32,559 nucleotides of DNA from Chloroflexota bacterium. GTDB taxonomy: Bacteria > Chloroflexota > Chloroflexia > Chloroflexales > Roseiflexaceae. The stretch's first letter is position 1, and each line of letters starts with the position of its first letter. Below are positions 1 through 6,828 of this stretch, in pieces. The DNA is taken from positions 1-32,559 of the forward strand of contig JACAEQ010000031.1 of assembly GCA_013388755.1 (NCBI GenBank), given 5' to 3'. Position numbers and translations under genes: made by a program. The notes under the pieces are model-generated. The model saw nothing but the letters and a program-made list of their open reading frames with translations. It ran no database searches and had not been told where the DNA came from.

Positions 1-30
1 CCCCCCCCCGCTTCACGTATATTTGCGTCG

Positions 31-1311
31 CTATTCCATTTCCATCCGGCCGATGACCACACTGCCCTGCGGTTGCTCCGCGCCGCGTTGCGTCGCAGGC
101 AGCAGCGCCGATCCAACCAGAAGCGCCGCCACAGCAATCAGCATACCACCCAGATAGTACGGAGCGCCGGCATTGATGGCATCAAAGGTAATGCCAGCGA
201 AGATCGGGCCGGCAATCATTGTCAGGCTCGTCAGCGCCTGTGTGCCGCCGAGTGTTGCCCCTTGCTCGTGGCTGGCGACTCGCCGCGAGATCAGGCTGGT
301 GAGCGATGGCGTTGCCATGCCGCTGCCGATCGACATGGCGCCGATCACCGGGTAGAGCATCCAGGCCTGCGGTACAAACGCCACAGCCACAAAGGCCACG
401 GCCATCAGCGCCATGCCGGCGATCGCCAGTCGCACCTCACCGAAGGCCAGCACCAGACGGCGGATCAACACGCCCTGCATCAGCACGGCCAGCAACCCGA
501 CCAGGGCGAACACCAGCGCATTGTCCAGCGGCCCGAAGCCGAAACGGACATCGCTGAACACGGCGAAATTGCTCTGCAGGCTGGCGAATGCCAGGTTCAG
601 CAGAAACACACCCAGCAACAATGGACGGAGCGCGGGGCGTCGCAGCATACCGCTCAATCGCCCCACCGGGTTGATCGCGCCAGGCGCCGTGTGCTGGCGC
701 CGCTCCGGCGGCAGCGACTCGGGTAGATTGAAGTAACCAAAGACAACATTGGCAAGCGCCAGACCCGCCGCCACAAACGCTGGCGTTGCCAGACTGATGG
801 TGCTCAACAATCCACCCAGCGCCGGGCCAATCATGAACCCCAGACCGAATGCTGCGCCGATCATACCCATACCCTTCGCTCGTTGATCGGGCGGTGTCAC
901 GTCGGCGACATAGGCCTGAGCGGTTGAAATGTTGGCGCCGGTGACGCCATCGAGGATGCGCGCCAGGAACAGCATCGCCAGTACTGGTTCGACGCCCAGG
1001 AACAGCAGGCGATCTGCCAGGCCAAAGACGATGTATGAGACACCGGTGCCAAGCAGACTGATGAGCAGGACCGGCCGCCGGCCAAACCGGTCCGACAGGG
1101 CGCCCAGGAGCGGCGCGCACAGGAACTGCATCAATGCAAACGATGCCGTCAGCGCGCCGACAACCATCGCCCGGTTATCTGCCAGCCATGGTACGCTCGA
1201 TTGCTCGACAATCTTTGCATAGTACGGCATCAGCGGCAGCACAATGCCGACGCCGAGTAAGTCGATCAACACTGTCAGAAACAGGAAGAGCATTGGTGAA
1301 CGCTGCTTCAT
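31..1311 (-). CDS. TetA-like MFS drug:H+ antiporter
   Basis: A 426-residue inner-membrane transporter of the major facilitator superfamily, probably a proton-coupled efflux pump. The motif GALSDRFGRRP in the loop after the second helix is the MFS motif A. The stretch ARILDGVTGANISTAQAYVAD, followed by GAAFGLGFMIGPALGG, matches the TetA/MdtG group (motifs B and C). About twelve hydrophobic helices can be seen. The open frame extends upstream to 1503, but the start at 1311 is chosen because AAGGAGAC lies nine bases before this ATG and a good promoter lies just upstream. The gene is monocistronic. The substrate cannot be read from sequence: tetracycline resistance is only a family precedent. Family assignment is firm, substrate unknown. 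Confidence 0.9.
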   Translation of the reverse strand: MKQRSPMLFLFLTVLIDLLGVGIVLPLMPYYAKIVEQSSVPWLADNRAMVVGALTASFALMQFLCAPLLGALSDRFGRRPVLLISLLGTGVSYIVFGLADRLLFLGVEPVLAMLFLARILDGVTGANISTAQAYVADVTPPDQRAKGMGMIGAAFGLGFMIGPALGGLLSTISLATPAFVAAGLALANVVFGYFNLPESLPPERRQHTAPGAINPVGRLSGMLRRPALRPLLLGVFLLNLAFASLQSNFAVFSDVRFGFGPLDNALVFALVGLLAVLMQGVLIRRLVLAFGEVRLAIAGMALMAVAFVAVAFVPQAWMLYPVIGAMSIGSGMATPSLTSLISRRVASHEQGATLGGTQALTSLTMIAGPIFAGITFDAINAGAPYYLGGMLIAVAALLVGSALLPATQRGAEQPQGSVVIGRMEME

Positions 1312-1330
1312 GCGCTGCTTGTCTCCTTTT

Positions 1331-1349
1331 GTTTGACTGTTCAGTAAAC
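1331..1349. promoter_or_regulatory. Operator-like inverted repeat at the transcript start
   Basis: GTTTGACTG and CAGTAAAC face each other across two bases, with one bulged base. The repeat occupies the first bases of the predicted transcript of the TetA-like gene, where a TetR-type repressor would block initiation. No regulator gene lies next to it, so repression is only a suggestion. Confidence 0.35.
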
Positions 1350-1356
1350 CATAGCG

Positions 1357-1385
1357 ATGATACTTCATTGTTGATGTTTTGTCAA
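1357..1385 (-). promoter_or_regulatory. Sigma-70 type promoter of the TetA-like gene
   Basis: On the minus strand TTGACA (1385-1380) is followed after exactly 17 bases by TATCAT (1362-1357). The predicted transcript start near 1350 gives a leader of about 39 bases before the ATG at 1311. Confidence 0.7.
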
Positions 1386-1445
1386 TAGTGTGCAAAGCTT
1401 TTGTAGGGGAATATTTCCTTCTGGCGGCAGGGCATGTATCACAAC

Positions 1446-1481
1446 AAAACGCCGCTCTCCAGTGATGGAGAGCGGCGTTTT
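1446..1481. terminator. Bidirectional intrinsic terminator
   Basis: A perfect 15-bp stem (1446-1460 against 1467-1481) encloses the six-base loop AGTGAT. It begins with AAAA and ends with TTTT, so both strands give a GC-rich hairpin followed by U residues. It lies about 100 bases after the stop of the 39-residue peptide gene and upstream of the TetA-like promoter, insulating the two. Confidence 0.85.
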
Positions 1482-1583
1482 GCGGCCGTACACAATCCCA
1501 CACCAGGGCACATCATCTACGGGGGTACGCCTGGCGGATCAACCTTTGCTGGAATCTGTTGCGCCAACTCCGGCCTGGCCGGC

Positions 1584-1703
1584 TTATTCTTCCGCAGGTG
1601 TCGCTTCCGGTGCAGTGAACCAGGTATACAGCAACGAGAAGGCAAGCGGAAGGAACGGCACCAGCACGAACAGGAACATGAAGGTAACAAGAACCCAGCT
1701 CAT
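1584..1703 (-). CDS. 39-residue single-helix membrane peptide
   Basis: A very short gene encoding 39 residues: MSWVLVTFMFLFVLVP, then a further hydrophobic run rich in Phe and Leu, then an acidic tail ending APEATPAEE. This fits one membrane helix with a short acidic C-terminus. It is believable as a gene because all expression signals are present. GGAGG lies five bases before the ATG, a TATAAT box (1741-1736) lies about 33 bases upstream, and a strong terminator lies downstream at 1446-1481. It has no same-strand partner within its transcript. I do not recognise the family. Small subunits of respiratory or photosynthetic complexes and regulatory membrane peptides look like this, but nothing here decides between them. 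Confidence 0.7.
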   Translation of the reverse strand: MSWVLVTFMFLFVLVPFLPLAFSLLYTWFTAPEATPAEE

Positions 1704-1735
1704 AGGAACCTCCATTGAGACCGGCACCACTATTG

Positions 1736-1741
1736 ATTATA
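1736..1741 (-). promoter_or_regulatory. -10 box for the 39-residue peptide gene
   Basis: TATAAT on the minus strand, predicting a transcript start near 1729 and a 25-base leader containing the GGAGG ribosome site. No convincing -35 element was found at the usual spacing. Confidence 0.5.
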
Positions 1742-1841
1742 CGACGTTTTGACACTGGCGGAAGTGTGAATTCGCATGATTTTTGCTGCCGTTTCCTTAC
1801 GCAAATCCTACACACCAGATCATGCGGCTTGCACGTACCGC

Positions 1842-3050
1842 CTACGACGGCTGGTTTGCCGCGAGCAACTCTTCCTCGCGCCGTTCGTGCGACAGTCGCA
1901 CGCGCAGTAGCAGGAGCGCGCCGAGCACGATCAGCAGGAACGGCAGCGTAATGAGGTTCAAGATCACCCAGCCGGCAGCGAAGATCACGGTGCCTGCCGA
2001 CAACGAAGCAAGCGCCTGGATGCCAAAGATGGTGAATTCATTGGCGGCCTGCGCCTTGAACCGCTCGGCAGGCAGATAGCTGCGGGTCAACAGGACCGTA
2101 CCGCCAACGTACAGGAAGTTCCATCCGACGCCAAGCAACACCAGCGCCCACCAGTAGTGCACCAGGTGTTCGCTGATAATGCCCAGGCCAACGCATCCCG
2201 CCAGCAAGACCACACCGGTAAACATAACGCGCAGTACGCCAAGCCGCTCGATGATATACCCGGTGACCAATGACGGCAGGAACATGGCAACGACATGACT
2301 CTGGATGACCCAGGCAGTCTCGTCAAGGGTAAAGCCGCTGATCTTGTTCAACTGGATTGGCGTGGCGGTCATAGTAAAACTCATGACGCCGTAGCCGACG
2401 ACGCCGGCGAGCAACGCCACAAGATAGACCGGCTGGGCCATGATCCGGCCAAGGGGCCGTTCGTCGCCGGTGATCGTGCTGGCCTGTGGCCGCACATCCT
2501 GGAGCAGCGCCAGCAGGATCGCGGCGAGCAGATACACCAGCGCAAGACTTATGAACGATCCGGCATATGGTGCCGCAGCCACCAGGTCCCGGGTTCGTCT
2601 GGCAATCTCAGGCCCCAGCACGCCCGCGAAGATCCCGCCGACCAGGACGAATGAAACGGCACGGCCGGCATAGCGTGGTGCAACGCTTTCGCTGGCTGCG
2701 AAGCGGTACTGCTGGACGAACGCGCCATTCATGCCGGTGAAAAATGTCGCGCAGCAGAACAGGGGGAAATGACGGTTCGCGACGGCATATGCCGCGAGCA
2801 GGGCCGCCAGTGCCGCGCCGAGTGATGCACCGACGAACCCGGGTCGCCGGCCAAACCGGCGCATGAGGAGCGCTGCGGGGACGGTCGAACATGCGACCCC
2901 CAGCACCTGGATCGAGATGGGCAACGTCGCCAGTGTTGGAACAGGTGCGATATCTGAGCCAATGATGCCTCCCAGGAGGACCATCAGGGTTATGCCGGCG
3001 CTGCCCAGTGCCTGGCTCAGGGTCAGCAGGAGAACATTGCGCGCACGCAT
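1842..3050 (-). CDS. MFS transporter of unknown substrate
   Basis: A 402-residue membrane protein with about twelve hydrophobic segments. MRRFGRRPGFVGASLGA after the second helix is an MFS motif-A-like loop. The frame extends to 3191, but the ATG at 3050 is preferred because GAAGAAGG lies before it and the first helix follows at once. The upstream stretch instead contains a short intergenic repeat (3090-3125) and reads as low-quality protein. It lies on the same strand as the SH3b gene (stop 3275), with 224 bases between. Substrate and direction of transport cannot be told. It is not a close copy of the transporter at 31-1311. Confidence 0.8.
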   Translation of the reverse strand: MRARNVLLLTLSQALGSAGITLMVLLGGIIGSDIAPVPTLATLPISIQVLGVACSTVPAALLMRRFGRRPGFVGASLGAALAALLAAYAVANRHFPLFCCATFFTGMNGAFVQQYRFAASESVAPRYAGRAVSFVLVGGIFAGVLGPEIARRTRDLVAAAPYAGSFISLALVYLLAAILLALLQDVRPQASTITGDERPLGRIMAQPVYLVALLAGVVGYGVMSFTMTATPIQLNKISGFTLDETAWVIQSHVVAMFLPSLVTGYIIERLGVLRVMFTGVVLLAGCVGLGIISEHLVHYWWALVLLGVGWNFLYVGGTVLLTRSYLPAERFKAQAANEFTIFGIQALASLSAGTVIFAAGWVILNLITLPFLLIVLGALLLLRVRLSHERREEELLAANQPS

Positions 3051-3089
3051 GGATGGGCCTTCTTCGTCATAACGCGCTGGTGCAGCTAC

Positions 3090-3125
3090 AGCGGCGAGCA
3101 GCAACCGTGATCCGCGGACGCGCCG
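3090..3125. repeat. 36-bp intergenic repeat, copy 1
   Basis: This 36-base block recurs at 12543-12578 in the same orientation with only three differences. Its core reads GCAACCGTGATC then GCGGACGCGCCG. It lies upstream of an MFS gene start here and downstream of a DUF2085 gene at the other site, so it is not a shared coding motif. Confidence 0.7.
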
Positions 3126-3274
3126 TTCCTGCACGCCGCGCGCCCCGCCGGGGCAGAGGGTTGTTGCTCTTTGCCATAAACACCGCCACACGATATCTTC
3201 CGCGAAGGTTGATATATTCGCATCACTTGCCCTGTTCCCGGAAGATGTTCAGGGTTCGATGGAGCGCCAGCGCC

Positions 3275-3883
3275 TCACTCAACCGGCACAAGCCAGACCA
3301 CTCCTTCGCGCGATTGCTGTGCAGCCCAGGCAACGCCGTCACGCCCCTCGATTCGCCACCAGACATAGTCATCCGCGGCAACGGGGCCTTCCAGAATCCG
3401 CACCCGCTCACCTTCCACGAACACGACTCGGACAGGAGCCTTGAGCCCTGGCGCGGCGCGTCCACGCAACGAGCGCCCTTCGGTGTTCGACACTTCTGCC
3501 ACGCCACCCGTGCGCAATACCAGGATCACCGGCGAGGGAGACACGTCGGGTGTCACCGTCGCCGTCGGGAAGAGTGGGGTTCGCGTTGGTCGCGCCGCTT
3601 CAGGAGACGCTGTCGGCGTCGCCTGCATCGCCATGATCACCGGCGCCGGCGTGTCTTCGGGGCGCATATATGCAACAAACGCGACAACAACCAGTGCGGC
3701 CACGACGATTGCCACCAGTACCCAGCGATACTCTGCCACCACGGCCAGCGGCGCGCGTCGCAAACGGCGGCGCGCGTGGTCGTAGCCACGGCGATAGTGG
3801 TAATAATGCTGGTAATAGAAGGGGTGCGACTCGCCACGTTCGGCATCCGCCACACCACGCTCATACATCTCTTCGCTGCTCAT
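3275..3883 (-). CDS. Membrane-anchored SH3b-domain protein
   Basis: A 202-residue protein. The first 50 residues are hydrophilic, rich in Tyr, His and Arg (YYQHYYHYRRGYDHARRR), and should be cytoplasmic. One membrane helix follows at about residues 54-74. Next is a Pro/Thr/Ser-rich linker, and the last 90 residues resemble a bacterial SH3 (SH3b) domain, with the pattern GRAAPG near its start, ERVRILEGP, and WWRIEGRDGVAWA towards the end. Such domains usually bind cell-wall or surface polymers. No enzymatic domain is attached. The ribosome site before the ATG is weak. Function beyond surface binding is unknown. Confidence 0.7.
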   Translation of the reverse strand: MSSEEMYERGVADAERGESHPFYYQHYYHYRRGYDHARRRLRRAPLAVVAEYRWVLVAIVVAALVVVAFVAYMRPEDTPAPVIMAMQATPTASPEAARPTRTPLFPTATVTPDVSPSPVILVLRTGGVAEVSNTEGRSLRGRAAPGLKAPVRVVFVEGERVRILEGPVAADDYVWWRIEGRDGVAWAAQQSREGVVWLVPVE

Positions 3884-3909
3884 TGGTTCGCGCGAGTGCT
3901 ACAACAAGC

Positions 3910-3934
3910 AGCCGACCGCGGTTGACGGTCGGCT
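3910..3934. terminator. Hairpin between the SCP2 and SH3b genes
   Basis: A perfect 9-bp stem (AGCCGACCG against CGGTCGGCT) with a seven-base loop, sitting 107 bases after the SCP2 gene stop and just before the SH3b gene start. On the minus strand it is followed by GCTTGTTGT rather than a pure U run, so termination is plausible but not certain. Confidence 0.5.
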
Positions 3935-4040
3935 GTGAAGCATACATGTGGAGAGCGGAGCGTTCATCGCAGGTGCACTGGCGATATGGTTCACTGCCGC
4001 CGCGGCAATATGCAGCCACCACATGTCGCAGCGACACAAT

Positions 4041-4475
4041 TCACTTCAGCACAAGATCGCCGCGCCCGATTTCATGCAGCAGCCGGGGATACATTTCATA
4101 CATTGGTTCTACGGCCGGCAGCAGCTTCAAGATCTTTGGTATCGGCCCTTTGGCGATAATCTGGCGCCGTGCCAGCGCCGTCATCAGGTTGATTTTGCCA
4201 TGCCAGAACTGGTGCGCGATATCTGCCTTCATACTCATCTCGACATCGGGTTTGAGGCCGGTATCATCGCCCCACAACACATCAAAATAAGCGCCTTCCT
4301 GGGTTGGCGGCGCCGCGGCATTGATCGTCACGACCGCGCGTGGATCGTCATAACGGAACTGAATGACAAGGTGCGAGTCGCGGATCTTCGGCGCAATACG
4401 CGAGTCGCATTTCGCACGATCATACAGCACACTCAGGCAGTGATGCAATTCGGGATAGTCCTTAAATACAGGCAT
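4041..4475 (-). CDS. SCP2 sterol-binding-domain protein
   Basis: A 144-residue protein that looks like a stand-alone SCP2 (sterol carrier) domain. It has VIQFRYDDPRAVVTI in the central sheet, then DVEMSMKADIAHQFWHGKINLMTALARRQIIAKGPIPKILKLLP. That last region is the characteristic helix and strand where SCP2 proteins carry ADxxHxFWxGKxN and a GxIxxxGxxxK-like turn. The family binds hydrophobic ligands such as lipids, and no catalytic residues are expected. The ATG at 4475 is chosen over 4499 because AGGAGGAAG lies just before it. A promoter with TGCTATAAT is found at 4531-4523. The ligand is unknown. Confidence 0.8.
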   Translation of the reverse strand: MPVFKDYPELHHCLSVLYDRAKCDSRIAPKIRDSHLVIQFRYDDPRAVVTINAAAPPTQEGAYFDVLWGDDTGLKPDVEMSMKADIAHQFWHGKINLMTALARRQIIAKGPIPKILKLLPAVEPMYEMYPRLLHEIGRGDLVLK

Positions 4476-4522
4476 AACGTCTTCCTCCTGGCGGCGCATG
4501 GGACAGATGGGGCATGCGAAGT

Positions 4523-4531
4523 ATTATAGCA
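4523..4531 (-). promoter_or_regulatory. Extended -10 promoter of the SCP2 gene
   Basis: TGCTATAAT on the minus strand, predicting a transcript start near 4516 and a leader of about 40 bases. No good -35 box is visible, as expected for extended -10 promoters. An 11-bp palindrome, ACCTGACAGGT (4547-4557), lies where the -35 would be and could be an operator. Confidence 0.55.
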
Positions 4532-4589
4532 TATCCCGCTGTAGCGACCTGACAGGTGTGACGGAATGTTCTCCACGACGCGGCGCTGG

Positions 4590-4653
4590 ATGCTCCCGGA
4601 TTGGCTCCGCGGCATGACGGTACGCGCGCGGGCGCAAGTACGACCGCATGCGG
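4590..4653. repeat. Intergenic repeat shared with 9051-9136
   Basis: This block aligns along its length with 9051-9136 (shared ATGCTnCCnGATTG, GCGGCATGA, TACGCGCG and GCGGGCG). The second copy carries about 20 extra bases. It lies in the 380-base gap between the SCP2 promoter and the CsoR promoter, which holds no convincing gene. Confidence 0.5.
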
Positions 4654-4745
4654 AAAAGAACGCCATCTCGCTGGCGGACGGGCCCTGGCATGCGCCCGGC
4701 TGGCCGATTGCGCGCGTGACCGCGTCACTCCAGTCAATGACAGCG

Positions 4746-4792
4746 CCCTGAGGAGCTGTGCAGCGGCGTAGCGAAGGATGCATGCCGTCTCT
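4746..4792. repeat. Repeat with CCCTGAGGAGC and GCATGCCGTCTCT ends, copy 1
   Basis: A 47-base block that matches 29328-29366 in inverted orientation. It has the same two ends and centre (GTGCAGCG, AGCGAAGG), but eight extra bases (GCGTAGCG) that look like an internal duplication. Both copies are intergenic. Confidence 0.6.
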
Positions 4793-4855
4793 GCTGATCG
4801 CTGGATATCTGCATGCAACCGGGTATAAGGCGTTTCGTCGCACCCGCTGTGGCGC

Positions 4856-4885
4856 TTGACGCGCCGCACAACGCCGCGGTATACT
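4856..4885 (+). promoter_or_regulatory. csoR promoter
   Basis: TTGACG (4856-4861) and TATACT (4880-4885) with an 18-base spacer. The predicted start is near 4892, the first base of the palindrome below. Confidence 0.7.
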
Positions 4886-4891
4886 ACCCCC

Positions 4892-4908
4892 ACCCCCTGG
4901 GAGGGGGT
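4892..4908. promoter_or_regulatory. CsoR-type operator
   Basis: ACCCCCTGGGAGGGGGT is a perfect inverted repeat with 7-base arms around GGG. It begins at the predicted transcript start of the downstream CsoR gene. GC-rich palindromes with C-runs facing G-runs are the known operator type of CsoR/RcnR repressors, so autorepression relieved by metal is the natural reading. Confidence 0.75.
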
Positions 4909-4919
4909 CAGGAGGGAAC

Positions 4920-5189
4920 ATGACAACTCAGCAGAAAGTCAATCGTCTCAAGACGATCGAAGGCCATATTCGCGGCATTCAGCGTATGGTCGAGGAAGAT
5001 GCCTACTGCATTGATATCATCAAACAGGTGATAGCAATCCAGCGTGCGCTTGACGCATTCAACAGCCTGGTGCTGGAGGAGCATCTGCAGGGATGTGTGA
5101 CGACCGCCATTCGCAGCGATGATGCGGTTGAACGCGAGCGCGTCATCAAGGAGCTACTGCAGGTGTTCGAGACAGGCGCCAGGTTGTAG
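4920..5189 (+). CDS. csoR: CsoR-family metal-sensing repressor
   Basis: An 89-residue all-helical regulator of the CsoR/RcnR (DUF156) family. Cys30, His55 and Cys59 are spaced exactly as the copper ligands of Mycobacterium tuberculosis CsoR (25 and 4 residues apart), which argues for Cu(I) rather than nickel, formaldehyde or persulfide sensing. In the known mechanism the metal-free tetramer binds a GC-rich operator and copper releases it. GGAGGG lies just before the ATG, and promoter and operator are directly upstream, so the gene should regulate itself. No copper ATPase, chaperone or oxidase lies in the window. It ends 15 bases from the convergent stop of the next gene. Confidence 0.88.
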   Translation: MTTQQKVNRLKTIEGHIRGIQRMVEEDAYCIDIIKQVIAIQRALDAFNSLVLEEHLQGCVTTAIRSDDAVERERVIKELLQVFETGARL

Positions 5190-5204
5190 CCGTTGGCGAG
5201 AGAG

Positions 5205-6410
5205 CTATGCCTGGTTGCCGCTCTGGATTGCGATATCGGGGAGCGATTCGTGGTTGAGCGCATAATGCTGCCACTTCCTCCCGAGCAATCCTGCCCGGCC
5301 GGCATGCCAGATCATTGTGCCGAGATATGTGCCGAACCGGTTAATGAAATACTGCCGGCTCCGACTCGCCTGGTAGTGCGTCCGGGCCAGTGCAACTATC
5401 GACTCCAGCTCAGGGGCCTCATCATCGCGCTGTTCCTGGTCCACATGGCGCGGCACAATGAAGCGCACATCATCCAGGCCAAAGGTCGCCGACATATCAA
5501 CGACGGCCGGGATCGATTCGTAGAGCGGGTCAAGATGGATATTGGCATTGACACGCATCCCGAGGGCGCGTGCCTGCTGAATCACCCCGGTCAGCGCTGT
5601 GCGTTCACTTGTCAGATCGAGCACCGAGAGCGCAGAGAATTCGAACGTGAGCGCCTCACACCCCGTACGGCGGCACTCCTCCAGGAGGTTGTGGGTCAGC
5701 CGGGCATATGATACTCGACCCATCCACTTGATGCCGAGGCGTGAGCTTGCAAGTTGTTTCAGCAGGTCGCGCAGCCAGAGGATATCGTCGGTGAGCGCCG
5801 CGCCGCTGAATATGATGTGGCGGATGCCATGTTCCTGGGCGATCGTGCGCAATTCGGCAATGACCAGCGGCGGCTGGCGCGGCGCGAAGCTGCCGTCGTT
5901 CCTGACGCGCCCGATCAGCACAGGGGTCTGCAGGTCGCCATCGGGTGTGACGTGCGGATAGCGTTCGAGTGGTATCAGATGACGCGCAGGAATTGGCAGC
6001 CGATCAAGATCGTCTTCGAGGGCAAGCAACGCGTACGCGATGACGTTCTTTTCATCAGGCTGGCCAAGAAACGGCTGGCTGAGCGCATTGAGCGCGCGGG
6101 CCGGTAACCGCGCAGGCAGGTGATCGCGCATGCCCAGGCCCACCGGCAGCACCGGCCCCAGACCGTGCAGCGTGGCGGCAACCTTTTCCGCATCGGTTAC
6201 CCGTTCGGCGGCAACCACGGTCAGTTGCGGGCGAAAGGCGCGTACAGCGTCGAGGCGATCGCCATGGGGAACGCTCTCCGGGAGCGCCAGGTCGTAGACT
6301 CGTACGATGTGCCGTTGCTGCTCAAGCAATGCTGCAACGTAGCACAACGGCAGCGGTGGCGTTGCGCGCGGTTCCTCAAGCCGGGGGAGCGCAACCAGAG
6401 CAATTTTCAC
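5205..6410 (-). CDS. B12-binding/radical SAM-like protein lacking the cluster cysteines
   Basis: A 401-residue protein built like a cobalamin-dependent radical SAM enzyme (BchE/HpnP-type). Residues 1-120 resemble the B12-binding half, followed by the typical linker RLPIPARHLIPLERYP. The rest follows the radical SAM barrel (ELRTIAQEHGIRHIIFSG, RLGIKWMGRVSYARL, LLEECRRTGCEALTFEFSA). Where the CxxxCxxC [4Fe-4S] motif should be, the sequence is VLIGRVRNDGSFAPRQPP, with no cysteine. It should therefore lack the usual radical chemistry and may be a degenerate or regulatory paralogue. The frame is open and intact with no frameshift. It starts with GTG at 6410, with GAGG upstream and an extended -10 box at 6470-6462. 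The substrate is unknown. Confidence 0.7.
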   Translation of the reverse strand: MKIALVALPRLEEPRATPPLPLCYVAALLEQQRHIVRVYDLALPESVPHGDRLDAVRAFRPQLTVVAAERVTDAEKVAATLHGLGPVLPVGLGMRDHLPARLPARALNALSQPFLGQPDEKNVIAYALLALEDDLDRLPIPARHLIPLERYPHVTPDGDLQTPVLIGRVRNDGSFAPRQPPLVIAELRTIAQEHGIRHIIFSGAALTDDILWLRDLLKQLASSRLGIKWMGRVSYARLTHNLLEECRRTGCEALTFEFSALSVLDLTSERTALTGVIQQARALGMRVNANIHLDPLYESIPAVVDMSATFGLDDVRFIVPRHVDQEQRDDEAPELESIVALARTHYQASRSRQYFINRFGTYLGTMIWHAGRAGLLGRKWQHYALNHESLPDIAIQSGNQA

Positions 6411-6461
6411 AACACCCTCAACCAGCCATGCCTGAACGAATGAGGAAGACGTTTCGAGAGG

Positions 6462-6470
6462 ATTATACCA
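6462..6470 (-). promoter_or_regulatory. Extended -10 promoter of the radical SAM-like gene
   Basis: TGGTATAAT on the minus strand, predicting a transcript start near 6455, about 45 bases before the GTG start. Confidence 0.55.
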
Positions 6471-6661
6471 GGCATCGCTGAGGAGGCAATGAAGGCATGC
6501 ATCAACATGGTAAACGAAACTTCACCATTTCCGGCGCTGGCACGCCGGTCATATCAGATGCATGGTCTCTCCGGGTATGGTATGCAGAGCGCGGCCCGCA
6601 TACTGCGACACCGCGAACGTCACCCGCCACTGTTTGCCGGGAGGCGCTAACCTCGCCCTTA

Positions 6662-6819
6662 GAGCCTGTCCGAACACCAGATGGTCACTGTCATGGCGAG
6701 CGCGCGCGAAGCACTCTCCTCGCGCGCCGGTCGAGTGCTTCAGCCAGGCTGCGCGCGCTGCAGGCGGTCGCTGGCGCTCCTCGCCATGACCGCATGCCCA
6801 TGGGTGTTCGGATAGGTAC
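6662..6819. mobile_element. 158-bp MITE-like element, copy 1
   Basis: A non-coding element with terminal inverted repeats (CCTGTCCGAACACC at 6665-6678 against GGTGTTCGGATAGG at 6803-6816, one mismatch). It is flanked on both sides by TTA (6659-6661 and 6820-6822), which looks like a 3-bp target duplication. Inside are inner inverted repeats (CATGGCGAGCG and CGCTCCTCGCCATG) and a stem GAAGCACT/AGTGCTTC. An equally long copy lies inverted at 17220-17377. The ends and the 3-base TnA-type duplication resemble IS5-family elements, so mobilisation by such a transposase is likely, but none is in the window. Its right flank lies about seven bases from the histidine kinase stop. Confidence 0.75.
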
Positions 6820-6828
6820 TTACCGGTA

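Noticed and set aside
1-30. C-run at the left edge as a biological feature
   Set aside because: The first bases are a homopolymer of C at a window or contig end and could be a sequencing artefact; nothing can be inferred.
3008-3925. 305-codon plus-strand frame
   Set aside because: It crosses the start of an MFS gene, an intergenic region with a repeat, and the whole SH3b gene on the other strand. Composition is Arg/His-rich shadow type.
4433-4926. Minus-strand frames across the csoR promoter region
   Set aside because: They overlap the csoR promoter, operator and start and the repeats at 4590 and 4746, and have no recognisable motifs.
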